Positions 52,052 through 60,563 of a stretch of 64,000 nt of DNA are shown piece by piece. Positions within the stretch are counted from its first letter, which is position 1. Every line of letters starts with the position of its first letter. The DNA is taken from contig DATHDS010000044.1 in the NCBI GenBank assembly GCA_035318925.1, forward strand, positions 1-64,000. Reading direction: 5' to 3'. Origin of the DNA: VAXT01 sp035318925. GTDB taxonomy: Bacteria > Actinomycetota > Thermoleophilia > Gaiellales > Gaiellaceae. The notes under the pieces are model-generated. The model had not been told where the DNA came from, searched no databases, and worked only from the letters and a program-made list of their open reading frames with translations. Position numbers and translations under genes: made by a program.

Positions 52052-52846
52052 ATGAGCGGCTTCCTCGTCATCAACCCGCACGCCGGCCAAGGCCCGAGGA
52101 CCGAAGAGCTGCGCGCCGAGGCCGAGCGGCTGGGGATCGAGACCCACGTGCTCGCCAAGGGCGACGACCCGGTGGAGATCGCGCGCCGGGCGCCGGCAGG
52201 AGCCATCGGCGTCGCGGGCGGCGACGGCTCGCTCGCGCCGGTCGCGCAGGTTGCCATCCACCGTGACCTGCCGTTCGTCGTCGTCCCGTTCGGCACGCGC
52301 AACCATTTCGCGCGAGACCTCGGGCTCGACCGCGACGACCCGCTGAAGGCCCTCCCCGCGTTCCGCGAAGGGCGCGAGCGCGGCGTCGACGTGGGGCGTG
52401 TGAACGGCCGGGCGTTCCTGAACAACGTCTCGCTCGGCCTCTACGCGCAGCTCGTGCACCGACGGGAGCGCCACCGCAGGCGCAAGGAGACGCTGGCGCG
52501 GCTGCGAGCGCTGGGGATCCTTCTCACCCGGCCCGCGCCGCTCGGCGCCTCGATCGACGGCCGCCCGGTCAAGGTGCGGGTCATCCTCGTCGCGAACAAC
52601 CAGTACGAGCTCGACCTCTTCTCGGTCGGCGTCCGCGAGCGCCTCGACGAGGGCCTGCTCCACCTCTACGTCGCCGCCGGGTGGGTCCCGACGACGTGGG
52701 AGGAGCGGACCGGCGGCCACTTCACCGTCGACGCGCAGGCGGGCCGGCTGGGAGCGGCAGTCGACGGTGAGCCGGAGGAGCTCGAGACCCCGCTCAAGTT
52801 CGAGACCGACCCGGCCGCGTTACGGGTGCTGCTCCCGCCACCCTGA
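52052..52846 (+). CDS. Diacylglycerol/lipid kinase-like protein
   Basis: 264 residues. DagK catalytic fold: N-terminal VINPHAGQG, the nucleotide motif GVAGGDGSLAPVAQVAI, VPFGTRNHFARDLGL and later VILVANNQYELD. This matches the DAGK/LCB5/YegS superfamily, which phosphorylates diacylglycerol or sphingoid lipids. A final beta domain completes the family length. Overlaps the 3' end of the Nudix gene convergently by 27 nt. Confidence 0.85.
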   Translation: MSGFLVINPHAGQGPRTEELRAEAERLGIETHVLAKGDDPVEIARRAPAGAIGVAGGDGSLAPVAQVAIHRDLPFVVVPFGTRNHFARDLGLDRDDPLKALPAFREGRERGVDVGRVNGRAFLNNVSLGLYAQLVHRRERHRRRKETLARLRALGILLTRPAPLGASIDGRPVKVRVILVANNQYELDLFSVGVRERLDEGLLHLYVAAGWVPTTWEERTGGHFTVDAQAGRLGAAVDGEPEELETPLKFETDPAALRVLLPPP

Positions 52847-53332
52847 GATCAGCTCGCGGGTGTGCGGGAACGCGAGCTCTTCGAAGGGAATCTCGTCGGG
52901 AGCAAACCAGCGCAGCTGGGCGACGTCGTCGGCCGGCTCCGGCGTCCCCTCGACGATGCGTGCCGTCCAGTAGAGGTTCAGGGTCGTCTGGGCCGAGCCG
53001 TCGCCGCCGTAGCGGTCGATCCACACTCCCAGGAGCTCGAGCAGCTCGACCTCGACGCCCGCTTCCTCCTTCAGCTCCCGGCGGACGCAGTCGACAGGAT
53101 GCTCCCCCTCCTCGAGGAATCCGCCGGGGAAGTCCCACTTGCCCTGGAACGGATCGATCGCCCGGCGCGAGAGCAGCAGGCGGCCTTCCTCGTCCACGCA
53201 GACCGCGCTCGCGGTCGGCTTCGAGCTTGCGTAGGCGCGAAAGCCACACGCAGGGCACTCGGCCTTTCCTGCGTCGACTTGGATCTCCGCCGAGCAGCGA
53301 GGACAGTACTTCCACTGGTCGAGCTCGCCCAC
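52820..53332 (-). CDS. Nudix hydrolase with N-terminal zinc ribbon
   Basis: 170 residues. Zinc ribbon YCPRCSAEI...CPACGFRAYA (residues 8-37) as in NudC-type NADH pyrophosphatases, then the Nudix box GGFLEEGEHPVDCVRRELK-EEAG with all G, E, R-E and E-E residues. Hydrolyses nucleoside diphosphate compounds; an NADH or ADP-sugar substrate is plausible but unproven. Confidence 0.88.
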   Translation of the reverse strand: MGELDQWKYCPRCSAEIQVDAGKAECPACGFRAYASSKPTASAVCVDEEGRLLLSRRAIDPFQGKWDFPGGFLEEGEHPVDCVRRELKEEAGVEVELLELLGVWIDRYGGDGSAQTTLNLYWTARIVEGTPEPADDVAQLRWFAPDEIPFEELAFPHTRELISGWREQHP

Positions 53333-53349
53333 GTCGGCACAATAGGTTC

Positions 53350-53739
53350 ATGAGCCCCAGGTTCGCCACGGCCACGGTCACCGAGCTGTCCCGCGTCGGC
53401 CTCTTCCAGCAGCTCGCCGGCGAGGTGCTGACGAAGCTCGCGCAGAAGATGGAGCGCCAGGACGTCTCGGGCGGCAGCCCGATCGTGTTCGAGGGCGAGC
53501 AGGGAGACCGCTTCTACGTCGTCCTCCGAGGGCTGCTCGCCGTGAACAGCGACGACCTGGGCCCGCGGCGCATGCTTCGGCCCGGCGACTACTTCGGCGA
53601 GGTCGCACTCGCGATGAACATGCCGCGCACCGCATCGGTGACGGCGCTCACGCCGACGACGCTCGCGAGCTGCGACAAGGCCACGTTCGACGAGTTCGTG
53701 CGGCCGCTGTTCGCGGACGACGACCCTCCTGAGGGTTGA
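53350..53739 (+). CDS. Cyclic nucleotide-binding domain protein
   Basis: 129 residues, a single CNB domain. FQQLAGEVLTKLAQKM, GSPIVFEGEQGDRFYVVLRG, GDYFGEVALAMNMPRTASVTAL: the phosphate-binding cassette is F-G-E-x-A...R-T-A-S. No DNA-binding or kinase output domain. It could act as a free sensor. Divergent from the Nudix gene by 17 nt, upstream of the DUF1800 operon. Confidence 0.88.
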   Translation: MSPRFATATVTELSRVGLFQQLAGEVLTKLAQKMERQDVSGGSPIVFEGEQGDRFYVVLRGLLAVNSDDLGPRRMLRPGDYFGEVALAMNMPRTASVTALTPTTLASCDKATFDEFVRPLFADDDPPEG

Positions 53740-53760
53740 GTTAGGCAGGGCTTTTCCCGA

Positions 53761-53790
53761 TGAAGACAAACGGGTTCCCCATTGTCTTCA
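53761..53790. promoter_or_regulatory. Inverted repeat covering the TTG start of the DUF1800 gene
   Basis: TGAAGACAA (53761-53769) and TTGTCTTCA (53782-53790), 9-bp perfect arms with a 12-nt centre. The right arm contains the start codon itself, so it could be an operator or an RNA hairpin that hides the start. Confidence 0.55.
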
Positions 53791-55128
53791 ACCGCGCGCA
53801 CCATTCCCGTCTATCGAGGCCGTTTCGGGCCTGCTGAGGCCGAGCGCCTGCTCTGGCGTGCCGGGTTCGGCCCGCGCCCGGGAGAGGCCCACAAGCTCGC
53901 CAAGAAGGGCCTCGACGACGCCGTCCATTCGCTGACCCATCCGAAGCGCGAGCGCCTCGTCGGGCCCGCCCCCAAGGACGACGACGGGAACGCGATCGCG
54001 CCGGCCGACGCCTGGGGCCAGGACCACCTCTGGTGGCTCGACCGCATGGTGCGCACGAGCCGGCCGCTCGTCGAGCGGATGGCGCTCGTCTGGCACGACT
54101 GGTTCGCGACGTCGAACGCGGGTGTTGGCTCGCAGCGGCTGATGCTGGCGCAGAACAATCTCTTTCGCCGTCACGGCCTCGGCTCGTTCGAACAACTGTT
54201 GCTCTCGGTCACCCGCGACCCCGCGATGCTGCTCTGGCTCTCCGGCACCGACAACGAGAAGGGCTCGCCGAACGAGAACTACGGCCGCGAGATGATGGAG
54301 CTCTTCACGCTCGGCGCGGGCCGGGGGTATTCGGAACGCGACGTGCGCGAGCAGGCTCGCGCGCTGACGGGCTTCCGGAACGACTGGGACGACGACAAGG
54401 GTCCCGTCAACTTCCGCTACGACTCCAGACGCCACGATGCGGGCCCGAAGCGGATCTTCGGGAAGCGCGGGCGGTTCGACTGGAAGGACTCCTGCCGGCT
54501 CGCCGTCCACCATCCAAACCACCGCTCGTTCTTCGTCCGCAAGCTCTGGAGCTACTTCGTTCCCTCGCCGCCCTCGGCGGCGACGCGGCGGGGCCTGGAG
54601 CAGCTCTACGTTGCAAACGACTTCGCTTCGCGGCCGGTCGTCGAGGCGATCCTCCGCCACCCGCGCCTCTACACCGGGCCGCGGATGGTCAAGCCTCCTG
54701 TCGTCTACCTCGCAGGAATGCTCCGCGCGAGGAAGCGCGGAATCGACACCGAGGCCTGGACCTGGCTCTCGAACCAAGCCGGCCAGCAGCTTTTCTATCC
54801 GCCGAACGTCGCCGGCTGGGACGACGACCGCTGGCTCGACACAGCCACCTTCCTCGCCCGCTGGGACCTCGCCGGCCGCGTTCTCCGCCCCGCCGTCCTC
54901 GAGACCTCGCACAAGGGCCCGCTCGATCCCGACAAGCTCCTCGAGCGTGCGCTCGAGTTCTGGGGCAAGCCACCGCTGACCTCGGCCACGCGGCGCGCGC
55001 TCAAATCGTTCGCGAAACGCGCCGTCGGCGACGCTGACCAGCGCTGGAAGAAGGCGCAGTACCCGGCGCTGATCGAGAACGCGCTCCGGCACCTGATCGC
55101 CATCTCCCCGGATCTGCAGACCTCATGA
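53782..55128 (+). CDS. DUF1800 family protein
   Basis: 448 residues from a TTG. Starts near ARTIPVYRGRFGPAEAERLLWRAGFGPRPGEA, the N-terminal signature of DUF1800, and contains MALVWHDWFATSNAGVG, ENYGREMMELFTLG and PNVAGWDDDRWL. Usually paired with a DUF1501 protein; unknown, possibly an exported enzyme without a visible signal. ATGA overlap with DUF1501. Confidence 0.88.
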   Translation: MSSTARTIPVYRGRFGPAEAERLLWRAGFGPRPGEAHKLAKKGLDDAVHSLTHPKRERLVGPAPKDDDGNAIAPADAWGQDHLWWLDRMVRTSRPLVERMALVWHDWFATSNAGVGSQRLMLAQNNLFRRHGLGSFEQLLLSVTRDPAMLLWLSGTDNEKGSPNENYGREMMELFTLGAGRGYSERDVREQARALTGFRNDWDDDKGPVNFRYDSRRHDAGPKRIFGKRGRFDWKDSCRLAVHHPNHRSFFVRKLWSYFVPSPPSAATRRGLEQLYVANDFASRPVVEAILRHPRLYTGPRMVKPPVVYLAGMLRARKRGIDTEAWTWLSNQAGQQLFYPPNVAGWDDDRWLDTATFLARWDLAGRVLRPAVLETSHKGPLDPDKLLERALEFWGKPPLTSATRRALKSFAKRAVGDADQRWKKAQYPALIENALRHLIAISPDLQTS

Positions 55129-56498
55129 GAGATTGCTGCAACGAGTTCTCGCGTTCCGCACTGCTCCGAAAGGCCGTGGCCGAGGCGGGAGCAGGGCTGC
55201 CGGCGATCGAGCCGGGGATGCCGCGCCCAGCCGGAACCGGCCTCGACCGCCGCAGCTTCCTCTCCCGCTCTGTCGGGCTCGCGATGGCGGTCTACGGAGC
55301 CAGCGCGCTCACGCCCCGGATGTTCGACGAAGGCATCGCACAGGCGCTCGCCGCCGGAGGGTCCGACACGGTCCTCGTCTCGATCTTCCTGGACGGCGGC
55401 GCCGACTCGCTCTCGCTCCTCTTCCCGCACGGCGATCCCGACTACCGGCGCCTCCGCCCGAAGCTCGCGCTGCCCGACTCCGGCCTCGTCTTTCCGGAGG
55501 ACACCCGTCTGCGCTGGCATCCATCGGCGGCTTCGTTCCACACGCTGCACGGCGAGGGCAAGCTCTCGGTCCTCCCGGCCGTCGGCTATACGAACGCCGA
55601 TCAGTCGCACTTCACCTCCAGGCACTACTGGGAGGTCGGTGACACGGACGTGCGCCTCCAGACGGGCTGGCTCGGACGCTACCTCGACCGGGTCGGCGCG
55701 ACGGACAACCCACTCCAGGGCGTCAGCCTCGACGGCGAGCTCTCGCCCTCGCTGGCGACGGCGAAGAAGCCCGTCGCGGCCCTAAGCGGTGCCGGCAACT
55801 ACTCGTTCTGGGCGCCCGGCGTCTGGGGCCAGGTGGAGGAGCGCATGCTCGACGCGGTCGGCGCCCTCGGCGCGACGCGGGGCCGCGATCCGGCACTCGC
55901 AGGGGCCAGGGCGGTCACCTCTCAGTCCAACCGTCTGCGGCAGCAGCTCGCGCCCTTCAACACCGACGACGGGTTTCACACCCCCGTCGCCTACCCGAAG
56001 TCCGACAGCGGGTTCCCGGATCAGCTCGCCGGGCTCGCCGCGATGCTCGCAGCAGGCCTCCCGCTGCACTGCGTCTCGCTGAGCGCGTACGGCATGTACG
56101 ACACACACTCGGAGCAGGCCGCCACGCTGGCGGAGGGACTGAAGCTGACGAGCGACACGCTGCTCGCCTTCCAGCGCGACCTCGAGGCGCGCGGCCTCGC
56201 CGATCGCGTCCTCACGCTCGTGTGGTCCGAGTTCGGCCGGCGGGCCGAGGAGAACGGGTCGGCCGGCACCGACCACGGCGCGGCCGGGGTCGGACTGCTG
56301 ATGGGCACCCGCGTCCGCGGAACGATGATCGGCGAGTTCCCGGGCCTGAAGAGCGGACTGGACGGCGACGGAAACCTCAAGGCGACCGTCGACTACCGCA
56401 GCGTCTATTGCTCGGTGCTCGAACAGTGGCTGGGGACCGACGCCGGGCCGATCGTGCCACGCGCCGCCTCCTTCGCACGGGTGCCGTTGCTGCGATGA
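55125..56498 (+). CDS. DUF1501 family exported protein
   Basis: 457 residues. Contains a twin-arginine type leader LDRRSFLSRSVGLAMAVYGASA around residue 40-62, suggesting Tat export, then VSIFLDGGADSLSLLFPH and YTNADQSHFTSRHYWEVG, WSEFGRRAEENGSAGTDHGAAG. This alkaline-phosphatase/sulfatase-like fold (DUF1501) has Asp and His metal-type residues. Partner of DUF1800. Confidence 0.88.
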   Translation: MRDCCNEFSRSALLRKAVAEAGAGLPAIEPGMPRPAGTGLDRRSFLSRSVGLAMAVYGASALTPRMFDEGIAQALAAGGSDTVLVSIFLDGGADSLSLLFPHGDPDYRRLRPKLALPDSGLVFPEDTRLRWHPSAASFHTLHGEGKLSVLPAVGYTNADQSHFTSRHYWEVGDTDVRLQTGWLGRYLDRVGATDNPLQGVSLDGELSPSLATAKKPVAALSGAGNYSFWAPGVWGQVEERMLDAVGALGATRGRDPALAGARAVTSQSNRLRQQLAPFNTDDGFHTPVAYPKSDSGFPDQLAGLAAMLAAGLPLHCVSLSAYGMYDTHSEQAATLAEGLKLTSDTLLAFQRDLEARGLADRVLTLVWSEFGRRAEENGSAGTDHGAAGVGLLMGTRVRGTMIGEFPGLKSGLDGDGNLKATVDYRSVYCSVLEQWLGTDAGPIVPRAASFARVPLLR

Positions 56499-56854
56499 GA
56501 CGCCTTCCTCTCCTGCTCGTCGTCCTGGGCTTCGCGGCCGTCGTCCCGGCCCAGGCCGCCGCTCCGCTGACGCGCGTCCAGGTCGTCGCCCTCGAGTTCC
56601 ACTACCAGCTCTCGCGCGTCCGCGTGCCCGCCGGCCCCGTCCGGATCGAGCTCGACAACTTCGGCCAGGACGAGCACGACCTCACGCTTCAGCGGGTCGG
56701 AGGCTCGAAGGTGTACCGGCTGCCGAAAACGCTTCCGGGCGAACGTCAGATCCTCAACCTCCGCCTGAAGCCAGGCGTCTACAAGCTCTCGTGCTCGCTC
56801 GCCGACCACGCGGCCCGCGGCATGCGGGCGACACTCCGGGTCCGACGCCGCTAG
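56495..56854 (+). CDS. Secreted cupredoxin-like protein
   Basis: 119 residues, signal peptide MRRLPLLLVVLGFAAVVPAQA. The mature domain has DEHDLTL (first His) and CSLADHAARGM (Cys, His, Met ligands spaced 5 and 5), the type-1 copper set of plastocyanin-like proteins. Probable electron carrier outside the membrane. Its start overlaps the DUF1501 stop (ATGA), tying it to that operon. Ends 4 nt into the convergent deacetylase/transferase gene. Confidence 0.82.
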   Translation: MRRLPLLLVVLGFAAVVPAQAAAPLTRVQVVALEFHYQLSRVRVPAGPVRIELDNFGQDEHDLTLQRVGGSKVYRLPKTLPGERQILNLRLKPGVYKLSCSLADHAARGMRATLRVRRR

Positions 56855-58935
56855 TTCGCGACCTCGATCTCGCCGCTCCGCGCGATCGGTCGCCAGTGCA
56901 GCCGGGAGCCGCGAACCGCGGTCAGCACCGACTCGATCACGACCAGGTACATGAGCTGCCGATAGACGAACTGCTGGAGCGGCATCGCCCAGAGCACCCA
57001 CGGCGACTCCCGGTCGAGCCGGAACGCGTACCAGCCGAGCGCGAGCTGAAGCGTCGTGAAGACGGCCCAGAAGCCAAGCACCCCGAGCGGGTTCAGGAAC
57101 AGGAACCCGTAGACCGAGAAAAGGTCGATCAGCGGGGCGAGCAGCGGCAACGCGATCTGGAAGAGGATGAGATAGGGCAGGCCGCGGCGGCCGATCCGCC
57201 CCTCGCCGCGCCGCCACATCGCGGCGCGGTGCTTCCACACCGACTGGAGGGTTCCGTAGCACCAGCGATAGCGTTGCCTCCAGAGCCCGCGCAGGGTCGC
57301 AGGCGCCTCCGTCCACGCGCGGGCGTCCTCCGCATAGACGACGCGCCACCCGGCCCGGCCGATCGCCAGCGTGAGATCGGTGTCCTCGGCGAGGGTTGCA
57401 CCCGAGACACCGCCGACCTCGTTCAGCGCCTGGCGCCTGAACGCGCCGACCGCGCCCGGGACGGTGGGCATGCAGCGGAGGACGTCGAACAGCCGGCGGT
57501 CGAGGTTGAAGCCCATCACGTACTCGATGTGCTGCCAGCGGCCGAGCAGCCCGTGGCGGTTGCCGACCTTCGTGTTGCCCGAGACGGCGCCGATGTCGTC
57601 CGAGGCAAACGGTTGCACGAGATGCCGGAGCGTGTCGCGCTCGAAGACGGTGTCGGCGTCGACCATGACGACGATCTCGTGCCGCGTCTCCGCGATCCCG
57701 GTGTTGAGCGCCGCCGGCTTGCCCGCGTTCGGCTGGCGCACGAGGCGAACCTGGGGCAGGCCGAGTCGCTCGACCAGGGCTCCCGTGCCGTCGCTCGAGC
57801 CGTCGTCGACGACCACGATCTCCAGCTCGGGATAGTCGCTCGCGGCCAGCGAGCTCACGGCCCGCTCGATTCCGACCGCCTCGTTGAAGGCCGGGACGAC
57901 GATCGAGACAGCCGGCGTCAGTTGACCCGCGCTCTTTCCCCGGACGAGCCGCACGTGGCGGCGCGCGAAGCCGAAGAGGAGGAAGACCCTCGCGACGAAG
58001 AGCAACGCGACGGCGACGAGCAGCAGGCCGAGCAGAGCGGTCGCCCACCGGGCCACGGCGAGCGTCGCGATCAGCACCCGCCCGCGGGCCCGGTCCCAGC
58101 CCCCCACACGAAGCTCGACCTGGTCGCGCGGCAGGCCGCCGAGCTGGGAGACCGTGACGAACCGGAAACCGCGGGCACGCAGCGCGGGCACCAACCGCTC
58201 GACCGCGCTCACCGTCTCGGAGCGGTCTCCCCCGCCGTCATGGAGGAGGACGATCCCGCCCCGGTTGCCCTGCGGCGTCGCCCCGGCGACGATCTCATCC
58301 ACCCCGGGGCGGCGCCAATCCTCGCCGTCGAAATCGGCGAGGACGACGTCGTAGCCGTCGCGCGCGAGGCGGTCGAGCGCTTTCTCCTGACGCGCCGTGA
58401 CGGCGGAGGGGACCGACGAGTACGGCGGCCGGACGAGACGCGCACGGATGCCGACCGTGCCGACGAGCGCGTTCTCGGTCAGGCCGATCTGGAACCGCTG
58501 CTCCCAGCCGGGGAGCGTCGAGAGATCTGCGTGCGTGAACGTGTGGTTCCCGAGCTCGAATCCGTCCCGGTGCAGCTGCCTCACGAGATCGGGGTGGCGG
58601 ACGACCTCGCTCCCGACGACGAAGAACGTGGCAGGAGCGTGGAGGCGCCGAAGCGCCGCGATGATACGCGGGGTCCAGCGTGGGTCCGGGCCGTCGTCGA
58701 AGCTGAGCGCGATTCTCTTGCTAGGGTCCCCGCCCAGCGAGACGAGCTGCCTTCCATCCCAGGTGAGGACCGGCCCGGCGGACGCGAGCGGCCCCGGGGT
58801 CGTCGCTACGGGCGTCGCGCTTCGACCCGTCGTTCGCGTCGAAAGGCCCTGGACGCCGAGTAGGACGGCAAGGGCACCGAGCAGGATCGCGAGCAGCACC
58901 CAGCGCGAGGCCGCCCCGCCCGAGGTTGCCTGCAC
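56851..58935 (-). CDS. Bifunctional polysaccharide deacetylase / family 2 glycosyltransferase
   Basis: 694 residues. N-terminal helix (about 12-30); a NodB deacetylase domain (about 65-270) with ALSFDDGPD (metal Asp), GNHTFTHADL (metal His pair) and RPPYSS; a membrane helix (280-320); then GT2: VSIVVPAFNE, EIVVVDDGSSDGT, VMVDADT (DxD), EDTDLTLA (acceptor ED) and QRYRWCYG (QxxRW); then C-terminal helices. It should make and modify a beta-1,4-linked polymer such as GlcNAc chains. Outside deacetylase plus cytoplasmic synthase on one chain. Confidence 0.9.
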   Translation of the reverse strand: MQATSGGAASRWVLLAILLGALAVLLGVQGLSTRTTGRSATPVATTPGPLASAGPVLTWDGRQLVSLGGDPSKRIALSFDDGPDPRWTPRIIAALRRLHAPATFFVVGSEVVRHPDLVRQLHRDGFELGNHTFTHADLSTLPGWEQRFQIGLTENALVGTVGIRARLVRPPYSSVPSAVTARQEKALDRLARDGYDVVLADFDGEDWRRPGVDEIVAGATPQGNRGGIVLLHDGGGDRSETVSAVERLVPALRARGFRFVTVSQLGGLPRDQVELRVGGWDRARGRVLIATLAVARWATALLGLLLVAVALLFVARVFLLFGFARRHVRLVRGKSAGQLTPAVSIVVPAFNEAVGIERAVSSLAASDYPELEIVVVDDGSSDGTGALVERLGLPQVRLVRQPNAGKPAALNTGIAETRHEIVVMVDADTVFERDTLRHLVQPFASDDIGAVSGNTKVGNRHGLLGRWQHIEYVMGFNLDRRLFDVLRCMPTVPGAVGAFRRQALNEVGGVSGATLAEDTDLTLAIGRAGWRVVYAEDARAWTEAPATLRGLWRQRYRWCYGTLQSVWKHRAAMWRRGEGRIGRRGLPYLILFQIALPLLAPLIDLFSVYGFLFLNPLGVLGFWAVFTTLQLALGWYAFRLDRESPWVLWAMPLQQFVYRQLMYLVVIESVLTAVRGSRLHWRPIARSGEIEVAN

Positions 58936-58936
58936 G

Positions 58937-59563
58937 CTAGCCCTCAGACGGCGGCGGTATTGGGGGTGGTGCCTTCTTCGCCTGTCCCGGAGGGAGCGGC
59001 GTGGTGGTGGTGGTGGTGGTGGTGGTGGTCGTCTGGCCCCGGCGCTGGCCTCGGGAGCCGGCCGGGGCCTTCGGTTGCGCGATCCTCACCTGTCCCGGCG
59101 GCGCCGGGTTGGCCTTGCGAGCCCAGCCTCGCTGGCGCTGGGCCGGGTTGGCTGGCTGTTGGGCCGACGCGGGCGGCGTGACAGGAGAGGCCGGCCGTGC
59201 GGGAGCCCTGGCGCTACGAGACTGCGAGCCGAGCCGGTGCTGGCTCTGCCGGGCTCGATCGGCCACGAGCTGGCGGGACTGGCCGGGAGCAAGCGCACCT
59301 GCGATTGGAGAAAGCCTTGCCGGATTGGGCTTGGGCTGGGCTCGGCCGGCGCCGTGGTGGTTGTGCTTGCCGAGTGAGATGCCGGGCAAGCCGCCGAAGC
59401 CGAACATTCCCACCCCGAGCCCGACGAGCCAGAGACAGGCAAGGGAGGCGGCCACGAACGTCCCGCGACGGAGTCGGCGGGCGCGGCGATTGTCGTCGGT
59501 GACGAAGACCGCCCGTTCGGGCGCATGAACGTCAAACGTCTGCTCGGTGTTTGCTAGCTCCAT
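58937..59563 (-). CDS. Thr/Pro/Ala-rich membrane protein with poly-Thr tract
   Basis: 208 residues. Cytoplasmic basic start (RRARRLRRG), one helix (about 34-57), then a long low-complexity region (Ala, Pro, Gln, Arg) with an 11-Thr run before PLPPGQAKKAPPPIPPPSEG. Inferred to be wall-spanning or glycosylated outside. Its stop is 1 nt from the start of the deacetylase/GT2 gene, so the two are co-expressed. Function unknown. Confidence 0.7.
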   Translation of the reverse strand: MELANTEQTFDVHAPERAVFVTDDNRRARRLRRGTFVAASLACLWLVGLGVGMFGFGGLPGISLGKHNHHGAGRAQPKPNPARLSPIAGALAPGQSRQLVADRARQSQHRLGSQSRSARAPARPASPVTPPASAQQPANPAQRQRGWARKANPAPPGQVRIAQPKAPAGSRGQRRGQTTTTTTTTTTTPLPPGQAKKAPPPIPPPSEG

Positions 59564-59635
59564 TGATTCCCCGCTAACAGCATGCCCCAGAAAGGCAGGG
59601 TCAACACCGCCAATTCGTAAGAATTTGCAGGATCT

Positions 59636-60445
59636 TTACGACTCCCTAACCACTGCATCGCTAAACGGCGGCCACGCCTCCTTCGCCCAGTCGCCGAACT
59701 CGAGGTCGCTGAGCGTGATGAGCGCAATGCTCCGCTCCGGGTCGACCCAGAAGAACGTGCCGCTCCCACCCCAATGGCCGAACGTGCCGGGCGAGGTCAG
59801 CGTCCCGGAGAAGTGCGGCTGCTTCCCGCCCTTCAGCTCGAAGCCTAGGCCCCAGTCGTTGGGATCGAAGCGGCCCAGGTCCGGGATCACGCCGGCGAGG
59901 CCCGGAAACTGAACGCTCACGGCCTCGGCGAGCGTCTCCGGGGCGATCAACGTCGGAGCGAACAGTTCGCGCACGAATGCGACGAGGTCGTCCAGGCTTC
60001 CGTGCAGGCCGGCGGCGGGCGAGCCGCGCAGCTCCGCCTGCATGCCGAGCGGCTTGAGCACGGCCTTCGCGAGATACTCGGCAAACGGCATCTCCGCGTG
60101 CAGCGCGATCCGCTCGGCAGCGACCTCGAAACCGGCGTTCGAGTAGATCCTGCGCGTGCCCGGTTTCGCAATCGGCGCGCCCGCATCGAACGGAAGCCCG
60201 GACGCGTGGGCGAGCAGGTGACGCATGGTCGAGCCGAGCGGGCCGGCCGGCTCGTCGAGGTCGATCGTCCCCTCTTCGGCCGCGACAAGCGCCGCGAGCG
60301 CCACGACGGGTTTTGTGACCGAGGCCCAGCGAAACACGCGCGACGCGTCGCCTCGGCGCCCCAGTTCGCGGCCGGTCGCGAGCGCGGCGACGGCGACGTT
60401 CTCCGCCGGCCACGAGTCCGTGAGTTGAAGCGCTTCCAAAGCCAT
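59636..60445 (-). CDS. Serine beta-lactamase-like hydrolase (class C/esterase type)
   Basis: 269 residues. SxxK in ASVTKPVVA, YxN as IYSNAGFEVAAER and the third box as FGHWGGSG. No signal peptide is visible. Class C-fold enzymes include esterases, D-aminopeptidases and penicillin-binding proteins; substrate unknown. Divergent from the YbdK-like gene. Confidence 0.85.
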   Translation of the reverse strand: MALEALQLTDSWPAENVAVAALATGRELGRRGDASRVFRWASVTKPVVALAALVAAEEGTIDLDEPAGPLGSTMRHLLAHASGLPFDAGAPIAKPGTRRIYSNAGFEVAAERIALHAEMPFAEYLAKAVLKPLGMQAELRGSPAAGLHGSLDDLVAFVRELFAPTLIAPETLAEAVSVQFPGLAGVIPDLGRFDPNDWGLGFELKGGKQPHFSGTLTSPGTFGHWGGSGTFFWVDPERSIALITLSDLEFGDWAKEAWPPFSDAVVRES

Positions 60446-60508
60446 TCGATACTACGAGTGTGTGCAGCGTTTGTTCGATCGGTTCCTCGGGTAACCGCAG
60501 ACGGACGC

Positions 60509-60556
60509 GCGGGCGGAGCCCGCACATCCTGAGGGCGGCACCGCAAGCGGTGCCTC
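60509..60556. repeat. Paired-hairpin REP-like element
   Basis: GCGGGC-GGA-GCCCGC (60509-60523) followed by GGCACCGC-AA-GCGGTGCC (60537-60554). In reverse it matches the hairpin pair within the 25.6 kb element (GAGGCA[TC]CGCTTGCG[AG]TGCC first, then a triloop hairpin). Confidence 0.6.
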
Positions 60557-60563
60557 GGACCAG

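Noticed and set aside
59001..59031. GTGGTGGTGG microsatellite as regulatory repeat
   Set aside because: It is the antisense of the poly-Thr codons in the Thr/Pro-rich protein.
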